From contig CAMCFL010000047.1 in the NCBI GenBank assembly GCA_945873715.1, positions 1-11,549 on the forward strand: a stretch of DNA of 11,549 nt, read 5' to 3'. This stretch comes from Akkermansia muciniphila (lineage in GTDB: Bacteria > Verrucomicrobiota > Verrucomicrobiia > Limisphaerales > UBA9464). Shown here piece by piece: positions 6,345 to 11,549 of this stretch (positions are counted from its first letter, which is position 1; every line of letters begins with the position of its first letter). Under the pieces are notes generated by a model that searched no databases, had not been told where the DNA came from, and saw nothing but the letters and a program-made list of their open reading frames with translations. A program made the position numbers and the translations under genes.

Positions 6345-7456
6345 AATCGCCCCGGATCACCCTCCTGGTTCACGGCGGCCCCTCCAGCATTGAGGCCATC
6401 CGGGCACGTGGTCTCGCCCGACGCGCTCCTCCGGAGTCGGTGCGCTTCCTTCTCCGGGAGGGCGGCCGGGCCGCCACCCTGCGGGCGTGGAGCCGGGATC
6501 TCCGCAGCCATCCGCCGGAGCTGCTCTATGTCCTCAACACCGCCCTCCCAGGCGTTCCCCTCGCCATCTGGAAACGGCTCACCTCCGGGATTCCCTACGT
6601 CCTCGACACCGGGGATGTGATCCAGGAAATGGCCCGCCGCTCGGGCATTGGTGCCGGAGGACGACTGCCGCTGCTCGCCATCATCGAACAGTCGGCCTGG
6701 CGTCAAGCCGACCGGATCGTGGTCCGCGGGACCCGACACCGCGATTACCTGCACGCCCGAGGGCTTCCCGCCACGCTGATCCGGGATGGCTACGCCGAAG
6801 ATCAGGAGGTCTCCCCCGCACGGATCCAGGCGTTGCGCTCCCAATGGAAGCTCGAAGGCCGGTTCGTGGTCGGCCTCATGGGCTCGCTGGTCTGGAGTCC
6901 ACGCCTGAAGATCTGTTATGGATGGGATCTGATCCGCGCTCTGGCCGAGTTGCGCGACCTGTCGCTTTCTGCGGTCATCATCGGTGATGGGAACGGCCGC
7001 CCGTGGCTGGAAGCGGAAGCCCAGCGTCTCGGCGTCCAGGATCGACTGATCTTTACCGGCCGGATTGCCTACAGCGATGTGCCCGCGTACATGAGGCTGT
7101 TGGATGTCGCGCTCTCCACCCAGACCAACAACCTACCCGGCCAAGTCCGCACCACTGGCAAGATTCCCGAGTACATGGCTGCCGGCTGCCATATCCTCGC
7201 CAGCCGGGTCGGTGAAGCGGAACTCCTGCTCCCGGACGCAATGCTGGTCCCGTACGAAGGAGAAGTGGACCTCGCCTACCCTCACCGGCTTGCAGAAAGG
7301 ATCCGTGGGCTGGCGACCCATCCGGAACAACGCGAACTCCGTCTCACCCTGCCCGCGATTGCCGCCGCTACCTGCTCCTACGAAGTCCTCAGTCGCGACT
7401 GGATTGCCGTGATGAATGAGGTCCTGACTGGCATGGGACACCCCCCGCTCGATTGA
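6341..7456 (+). CDS. GT-B glycosyltransferase, family-4-like
   Basis: This 371-residue protein is probably the partner of the preceding transferase in assembling a polysaccharide repeat unit. It starts at a GTG inside the GTGTGA junction, overlapping the upstream stop by 4 nt, so translation is likely coupled. The N-terminal half is divergent: PRITLLVHGGPSS, ELLYVLNT, YVLDTGDVIQEMARRSG and ADRIVVRGTRHRDYL. The C-terminal half is a clear donor domain: FVVGLMGSLVWSP (from about 174), LSAVIIGDGNG, DRLIFTGRIAYSDVPAYM, and TTGKIPEYMAAGCHILAS (271-288), which corresponds to the K-x-PEYMA-x-G signature of GT4 enzymes. A longer frame to 6221 would overlap the first gene by over 120 nt and is unlikely. 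It converges on the FHA-like gene with only 7 nt between stops and no terminator. Substrates are unknown. Confidence 0.87.
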   Translation: MKSPRITLLVHGGPSSIEAIRARGLARRAPPESVRFLLREGGRAATLRAWSRDLRSHPPELLYVLNTALPGVPLAIWKRLTSGIPYVLDTGDVIQEMARRSGIGAGGRLPLLAIIEQSAWRQADRIVVRGTRHRDYLHARGLPATLIRDGYAEDQEVSPARIQALRSQWKLEGRFVVGLMGSLVWSPRLKICYGWDLIRALAELRDLSLSAVIIGDGNGRPWLEAEAQRLGVQDRLIFTGRIAYSDVPAYMRLLDVALSTQTNNLPGQVRTTGKIPEYMAAGCHILASRVGEAELLLPDAMLVPYEGEVDLAYPHRLAERIRGLATHPEQRELRLTLPAIAAATCSYEVLSRDWIAVMNEVLTGMGHPPLD

Positions 7457-7463
7457 CCTGGAT

Positions 7464-7853
7464 TCAACGCCCGGTCCACCAGACCAGGTAGCCCTGCAAG
7501 CCCACGATGGCGGTGGCCAGAGCCCAGACGGAAAATTCGCGCGCAGTCAGGGGCTGCTGGGAAGACTCGACGATCAGGAACCGAAGCTTGATCCCTCCGA
7601 CCTCCAGCAGTTCCCCGTTCCGCAGCGGACGCTCGGTGACGGAAACCGAATCGATCATCACCCGGGCCTCCCCGATCGTGCGGAGCGCCACCCTCCCCTC
7701 CGGGGTGGTCACCAGATCAAAGTGACGATCCCAGACTCCAGGACCGCTCAGGGGCACTTCCACCTCACGACTCCGGCCAACGCAGGCCGGGAGCCGAGGA
7801 ATGAGCAGATGACTGCCACTCTGAGGCCCGGTCAGGACCATCAATTCGACCAT
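7464..7853 (-). CDS. FHA-like domain protein with C-terminal membrane anchor
   Basis: The 129-residue product has an N-terminal FHA-type beta-sandwich: MVLTGPQSG at the first strand, CVGRSREVEVPL with the hallmark GR (26-27), RH (43-44) after VW, and LLEVGGIKLRFL as the closing strands. Residues about 107-126 (FSVWALATAIVGLQGYLVWW) form one membrane helix with a short basic tail, so the FHA part is probably cytosolic. FHA domains bind phosphothreonine peptides, but here the usual binding serine before RH is replaced by Trp-Asp (41-42), and the later asparagine appears as Asp68, so phosphopeptide binding is doubtful. A good ribosome site (AGGAG, five bases from the ATG) overlaps the stop of the export lipoprotein, 8 nt upstream, indicating one operon. 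A scaffold or regulator of the export machinery is a reasonable but untested role. Confidence 0.82.
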   Translation of the reverse strand: MVELMVLTGPQSGSHLLIPRLPACVGRSREVEVPLSGPGVWDRHFDLVTTPEGRVALRTIGEARVMIDSVSVTERPLRNGELLEVGGIKLRFLIVESSQQPLTAREFSVWALATAIVGLQGYLVWWTGR

Positions 7854-7861
7854 GTCAGCTC

Positions 7862-8485
7862 CTACAAGCCCCGCTTGACATTGATGCTGTCGCCGGGGAA
7901 GACGGAAACGTCGTATTTGGCAGGATCATCGATCGCCTTCTTGCAATTCACGGTGATCGTCTTGCCCCCACGGATGATGATGACCTTCCGCCGATTGGCG
8001 AATTCCGTGAAACCGCCCGCCGTATCGATCGCCTTGAGGACGGTCATCTGCCCCTGATGCGCAAACGTGTTGGGATTGCGAACCTCACCCCCCACGGTAA
8101 TCGGGCGAGGCAGGACCTCGATGGTCACGTTGATGATCCGATACAATCCCTTGTCGATGTAGAAATCGCGGATCTCCTGCTCGAGGACATCCCGACGCTT
8201 GCCCTTGAAGTTGAACTTGTGGCCCAGATGGAGGGTCAGGTCGCCATTCTCCGGAATCTGCATCTCGGTCGTCGCCGGAGGGGTGGCCGTGGCCGGAATA
8301 TCGAAGACCACCCGGACCTTGTCCCCGACGTTCAAGATGTCATTGCTGAGCTCCGCCTTCGTCGAACCCTTCACCGCGGGTTTGTCTTCGGCCAGCGATG
8401 TCCCAGTGCCGGAGGCACACCCCAAGGCGAACAGGAACAGGGCAAACAACCAAGCAAGCCGGCCTGTCTGCATGAAAACTTTCAT
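7862..8485 (-). CDS. Short Wza-like polysaccharide export lipoprotein
   Basis: The product (207 residues) acts in the envelope as the periplasmic/outer-membrane part of polysaccharide export. It has a signal peptide (LAWLFALFLFALG) with Cys23 as the likely lipidated residue. A polysaccharide export domain follows at about 50-130 (LNVGDKVRVVFDIP, MQIPENGDLTLHLGH, LEQEIRDFYIDKGLYRIINVTIEV). One SLBB domain follows at about 133-180 (ITVGGEVRNPNTFAHQGQMTVLKAIDTAGGFTEFANRRKVIIIR). Wza of E. coli is about 380 residues, with further SLBB repeats and a C-terminal outer-membrane helix; both are missing here, since the protein ends at FPGDSINVKRGL. Start: the ATG at 8485 puts the hydrophobic core close to the N-terminus, while the frame's ATG at 8563 would overlap the kinase gene; an ATG at 8473 is also possible. 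It lies 31 nt after the co-polymerase gene. Confidence 0.9.
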   Translation of the reverse strand: MKVFMQTGRLAWLFALFLFALGCASGTGTSLAEDKPAVKGSTKAELSNDILNVGDKVRVVFDIPATATPPATTEMQIPENGDLTLHLGHKFNFKGKRRDVLEQEIRDFYIDKGLYRIINVTIEVLPRPITVGGEVRNPNTFAHQGQMTVLKAIDTAGGFTEFANRRKVIIIRGGKTITVNCKKAIDDPAKYDVSVFPGDSINVKRGL

Positions 8486-8516
8486 CGTGTAATAGTCTGC
8501 TGAGGCGAGGGCCCGT

Positions 8517-10739
8517 TCAATACTTGGGCTTGACCTCGACCGTGTCGGTTTCCCCGGAGGCATCCCCGGACTTCTTCTTCTTGCGACTCTTCTTCTTCTC
8601 GTCGTCCGGCTTCGACTCGTCGTTCTTGGAGTAGTAGTCGTAGTAGTAGCCGCTGTAGTAGTAGTAGTAGCTATCCTGGGAGATGTTGATGTTGTTCAAC
8701 ACCACCCCCAGCAGACAGTCCGGCCCGCCGATCTTCTCGACCATCTGCTTCGCCCGGAGCGTCATCTGCTGCGGATACTTGCGGTACTGGACCACCAGGA
8801 TCGCCATGTCGACCTCGCTCGCCAGGATCGAGGCATCAGAGACGCCCATGATCGGAGGTGAATCAAAGAAGACGAAATCGTAACGGCTCTTCACCTCATC
8901 GATGAACTCCTTCATCTGCTGCGAGTTCAGCAATCCGATCGAACTGCTCGGAAGCTTGCCGGAGGGAAGGAAATCCAGGCCTGGTTGAGGAGTGGTTTGA
9001 ACCACCTCATCCAGCTTCATCTGGCGGAGCAGGTAATTCGTCAGACCAATCGCATTCGAGACATCCAGAATCTTATGGAGGCTCGGACGTCGGAGATCCG
9101 AGTCGACAACCAAGACCCGGCTTCCCTGCTGGGCGAAGATCGTCGCCAGATTGAAGATGGTGGTCGATTTGCCCTCGCCGGCACCACCGGACACCACCGT
9201 CATCGTCCGTTGATTAGGATCCTTGCGCGAAAACAGGATGTTGGTTCGCAACACCCGATAGGCTTCGGCGTGCGGACTGTCGGGCCCTTCCTCGATCAGC
9301 GCACCGACGTTCTGGGGAATGACCCCGAGGACCGGTGCGCCCAAGGCCTGTTCCACGTCGTCAATCGTCTTCACGCTGGTATCCAGGTACTCGATGAAGA
9401 AGGCGAGCAGGAACCCGAGCAAAAGTCCGGCAACTCCACCGGCGGCGATATACACTGGCTTGTTCGGCTTCACCGGGTTCAACCCGACCAGAGCGTGGTC
9501 GATGATCTGCACGGAAGAATCGCGGGACATCTCTCCGTTGATCATCTGCTGGCCGAACTCCATCTGCATGCCGGTCCGCAAGCGTTGTTTGTTCTCCAGA
9601 TCCTGCTTGGCCCGACTGTAGGGCGCGGCCTTGGCGATATCCGCCGCATGCGCAGTCTTGGCCTCGGTGATCTGCTTTTCAAGATCCTGCACTGCACGGC
9701 GGTTGCCCAGGAGTTTTGCCTCCAGACTGCTGGTGATACCGGAAACTTCCCGGTCCAACTGCTCGTTGATGCGGCTCAGGATGGTCTGGACGTTCTTCAC
9801 GTCCGGATGTTCCGGTCCCAGTTGGGTCAGGAGCGAATCCTGCTTCTGCTCCGCTTGGTTCAGGTTGCCGATCAGCGTCGTCAACTCAGGGGTCGCCAGG
9901 GCAGAGGAGGATGCCAGGAAATAGCGGAGTCGGGTCGGTTCCTTCTCCTGGATCCGTTGCACGGTGGCAACGATCTGCTCCTGGGCAGAAACCTCCGTGC
10001 GGAGTTGGGTCCGGGCGGCATCCAAGCGGGCCATGGTCTGGGTCAGCAGGCTGACCATCTGGGCTCCGTCTGAGGCGATATCGTACTCGCCCACGCCGGA
10101 GATACGGAGTTCATCCACCGTCTTCAGGGCCGTCCCGACCTGGTTCTCCAATTCACCGAGACGGTTGGAGAGGGTGGTCAGACCGCGTAACAGCCGCTCA
10201 TTCCGGAACCGGCTCCGATAGTTCTCATACTCCTCCGCCACCATGTTGGAGATGTCTCGCGCAAGTTCCTTGTCCTGGTCGTAGGCACTGACCTCGATGA
10301 TCGAAGTGTTCTTCCGCTGTTTGATCTCGACGTTGCGGGAAAGCACTTCGTAGGCCTGTTGGACGGTGACTTCAGGCACCTTCAACCGCTGGGCGTAAAT
10401 GACGTTCAACTTGAGCCGGGTGATCACCCGATCAAGGATTGCATGCGACTTCAGGACCTCGAACTCGGTGTTGAAGAAGTAGGGATCGAATGGCTGCGAA
10501 GGAAGCCCGATGCCACCAAAGACCGCCATATCCGGCGTATCCTTGTCCACCTTCATGCCAGCCGTGCTGACATACATCGGCGTCAAAAAGTACGTCACGA
10601 CCGTCACGGTCGCCATCACCAGGAAAAGGACGGTCAGGATGATCGCCTTTCGCAGTCGGATGATGCGCCAGTAGTCGAGGAAATGCAGCTTGGAGTCCGT
10701 TGCCGAAGCCGCCGGGGCGAGGTTATGCGTCGCTTCCAT
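8517..10739 (-). CDS. Polysaccharide co-polymerase fused to a tyrosine autokinase (Wzc/BY-kinase type)
   Basis: This 740-residue inner-membrane protein controls chain length and export of a surface polysaccharide. Residues 32-52 form the first membrane helix, preceded by a Wzz-type segment (LHFLDYWRIIRLRK). A long periplasmic coiled-coil region follows (about 170-400), then the proline-rich VKPNKPVYIAAGG and a second helix (about 429-449). The cytosolic kinase has Walker A GGAGEGKST (about 516-524), Walker A' VLVVDSDLRRPSLH (about 540) and Walker B FVFFDSPPIMG (about 620). The tail carries ten tyrosines in 15 residues (about 689-703), then a lysine-rich stretch and a terminal KY. BY-kinases autophosphorylate on such clusters, and the cycle tunes polymer assembly. 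The ATG at 10739 has no Shine-Dalgarno and sits 7 nt after a terminator U-run. Confidence 0.95.
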   Translation of the reverse strand: MEATHNLAPAASATDSKLHFLDYWRIIRLRKAIILTVLFLVMATVTVVTYFLTPMYVSTAGMKVDKDTPDMAVFGGIGLPSQPFDPYFFNTEFEVLKSHAILDRVITRLKLNVIYAQRLKVPEVTVQQAYEVLSRNVEIKQRKNTSIIEVSAYDQDKELARDISNMVAEEYENYRSRFRNERLLRGLTTLSNRLGELENQVGTALKTVDELRISGVGEYDIASDGAQMVSLLTQTMARLDAARTQLRTEVSAQEQIVATVQRIQEKEPTRLRYFLASSSALATPELTTLIGNLNQAEQKQDSLLTQLGPEHPDVKNVQTILSRINEQLDREVSGITSSLEAKLLGNRRAVQDLEKQITEAKTAHAADIAKAAPYSRAKQDLENKQRLRTGMQMEFGQQMINGEMSRDSSVQIIDHALVGLNPVKPNKPVYIAAGGVAGLLLGFLLAFFIEYLDTSVKTIDDVEQALGAPVLGVIPQNVGALIEEGPDSPHAEAYRVLRTNILFSRKDPNQRTMTVVSGGAGEGKSTTIFNLATIFAQQGSRVLVVDSDLRRPSLHKILDVSNAIGLTNYLLRQMKLDEVVQTTPQPGLDFLPSGKLPSSSIGLLNSQQMKEFIDEVKSRYDFVFFDSPPIMGVSDASILASEVDMAILVVQYRKYPQQMTLRAKQMVEKIGGPDCLLGVVLNNINISQDSYYYYYSGYYYDYYSKNDESKPDDEKKKSRKKKKSGDASGETDTVEVKPKY
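8631..8671 (-). repeat. TAC trinucleotide tract encoding the kinase tyrosine cluster
   Basis: On the coding strand this is five, three and two TAC codons in a row, separated by AGC-GGC and GAC. All ten tyrosines use TAC and none use TAT, so the DNA is a near-perfect simple repeat. It encodes the autophosphorylation tail of the BY-kinase. Such tracts can change length in whole codons by replication slippage without breaking the frame. Confidence 0.85.
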
Positions 10740-10746
10740 TCGTCAC

Positions 10747-10779
10747 AAAAAAGGGAGGCTGAAAAAATTCCAGCCTCCC
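10747..10779 (-). terminator. Intrinsic (rho-independent) terminator upstream of the kinase gene
   Basis: Read on the minus strand, GGGAGGCTG (10779-10771) and CAGCCTCCC (10761-10753) form a perfect 9-bp GC-rich stem around a 9-nt loop, GAATTTTTT. It is followed directly by six T residues (10752-10747). No T run follows in the plus direction, so it acts leftward. It starts about 24 nt after the barrel gene's stop and ends 7 nt before the kinase ATG. It should stop or strongly reduce transcription from the barrel gene into the export genes unless antitermination or a downstream start intervenes. Confidence 0.9.
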
Positions 10780-10802
10780 GTCTCGAGAGCCATCAAGAAA
10801 CT

Positions 10803-11549
10803 TCAGTACGTGGCACGAACCCCGACGAACACGCGATTACGATCGTAGTCGCGGAGGTCGATCTTCGAGCTGAGCCGGTCGTAGTAGTAGGCCGCCTCGG
10901 CTGACAGATAGGCGTTGATCTTGTAATTCAAGGTCAGGCCGATGGAAGCGTAGTCTTCGGAGCTGCCATCTGCGCCCACTCCTTCGGTGACGCCAACAAA
11001 TTCCGCGTTCTGGTACTGACCGATCAGGGTCGCACGAAGCAGAGCGGTGATCTGATGGTTGATCGAGCCATAAACCAAGGTGGACTGCTGGTCGAGCACG
11101 CCCACCAGATCCGTGGCATTACGTCCGTGGCGAACACCCAACTGGACGTTGCTGCCGTCGGTATAGGAATACGTCAGGTTGGCATCCGCGTAGGGATTGG
11201 TCGCATCCGCGCGCTGGCCGCCGGCTGCATTGTCCCACTCGATGAACTGGGCACCCAAGCGGACTGCACCGACGAGGCGGGCCGTGAAGGAGTGGTCCAC
11301 TCCGGCAAAGATGTAGTGCGAAGTCGAGTCCCGCTCGTTGGCCGTGCGGTAGTCGTTGGAACCGTACTGGTAATTCAGGGACGTTACCGTCTTCGGGCTG
11401 AGCTGGTAGCGCAGTCCCAAAGAGGGAAGGTGCTCCATCCGGTTCAGGAAATCCGCGAACTGGGGAGAGTTGTAATCGTAGTAGCTGTTCCGATAGCCCA
11501 TGACGGCGCTCCATTGCGGGGCGAGCACGGCGGTAAAATCCAAGCCTGC
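10803..11549 (-). CDS. Outer-membrane beta-barrel protein, C-terminal part (runs off the window)
   Basis: The visible 248 residues are the C-terminal part of a larger barrel; the frame is open to the right edge and no true start is in view (a TTG at 11543 is not convincing). Regular amphipathic strands alternate with polar turns: WSAVMGYRNSYYDY, LPSLGLRYQLSPKTVTSLNY, TSHYIFAGVDHSF, LVGAVRLGAQFIEW, ANLTYSYTDGSNVQLGVRHG, ALLRATLIGQYQNAEFVG, YASIGLTLNYKIN and YLSAEAAYYYDRL, ending in VFVGVRATY with a terminal aromatic. This resembles barrels encoded in exopolysaccharide loci (EpsL-like). It lies directly upstream of the co-polymerase and short Wza-like genes, but a terminator separates them. Likely role: the outer-membrane channel for the polysaccharide, replacing the missing outer-membrane helix of the Wza-like protein. 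The family is not certain. Confidence 0.85.
   Translation of the reverse strand, partial: AGLDFTAVLAPQWSAVMGYRNSYYDYNSPQFADFLNRMEHLPSLGLRYQLSPKTVTSLNYQYGSNDYRTANERDSTSHYIFAGVDHSFTARLVGAVRLGAQFIEWDNAAGGQRADATNPYADANLTYSYTDGSNVQLGVRHGRNATDLVGVLDQQSTLVYGSINHQITALLRATLIGQYQNAEFVGVTEGVGADGSSEDYASIGLTLNYKINAYLSAEAAYYYDRLSSKIDLRDYDRNRVFVGVRATY

Noticed and set aside
7454..7490. Bidirectional terminator between the convergent glycosyltransferase and FHA genes
   Set aside because: The only hairpin (GGTC-CACCA-GACC, inside the FHA coding end) has a 4-bp stem and no T run on either side.
8985..10073. Plus-strand ORF of 362 codons opposite the co-polymerase/kinase
   Set aside because: The minus strand carries Walker motifs and membrane helices; this one is a shadow of the coiled-coil region.

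Overview
The window is GC-rich, densely coding and has no RNA genes, mobile elements or CRISPR. It looks like the chromosome of a Gram-negative bacterium, most likely a member of the Verrucomicrobiota. I infer this from the secreted Ig-domain protein with a terminal RFYRV-type segment, several outer-membrane barrels ending in an aromatic residue, and weak or absent Shine-Dalgarno signals at many starts. No marker gene fixes the taxon.

Left block (1-5064, all minus strand, read from right to left): glgC (ADP-glucose pyrophosphorylase), a secreted Ig-like-domain protein, an outer-membrane beta-barrel protein, a small lipoprotein, two tandem 42-residue ORFs sharing one frame across a TGA, and the first 147 codons of aroB (3-dehydroquinate synthase), which runs off the left edge. 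Gaps are short (4 to about 100 nt), so the block could be one or two transcription units. A candidate sigma-70 promoter lies just upstream of glgC.

Middle block (5235-7456, plus strand): two family-4-like GT-B glycosyltransferases overlapping by 4 nt, divergent from glgC across a 170-nt intergenic region.

Right block (7464-11549, minus strand, read from right to left): the C-terminal 248 residues of an outer-membrane beta-barrel protein, a strong intrinsic terminator, a Wzc-type polysaccharide co-polymerase fused to a BY-kinase with a tyrosine-cluster tail, a short Wza-like polysaccharide export lipoprotein, and a small FHA-like protein with a C-terminal membrane anchor.

Taken together, the middle and right blocks are part of an exopolysaccharide or capsule locus. 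The glycosyltransferases would build the repeat unit, the co-polymerase/kinase would control chain length, and the short export lipoprotein plus the separate barrel would form the route across the periplasm and outer membrane. The polymerase, flippase and initiating transferase are not in view. The most interesting signals are the terminator inside the export operon, the split Wza/barrel arrangement, the degenerate membrane-anchored FHA protein beside a tyrosine kinase, and the pair of 42-residue ORFs upstream of aroB.
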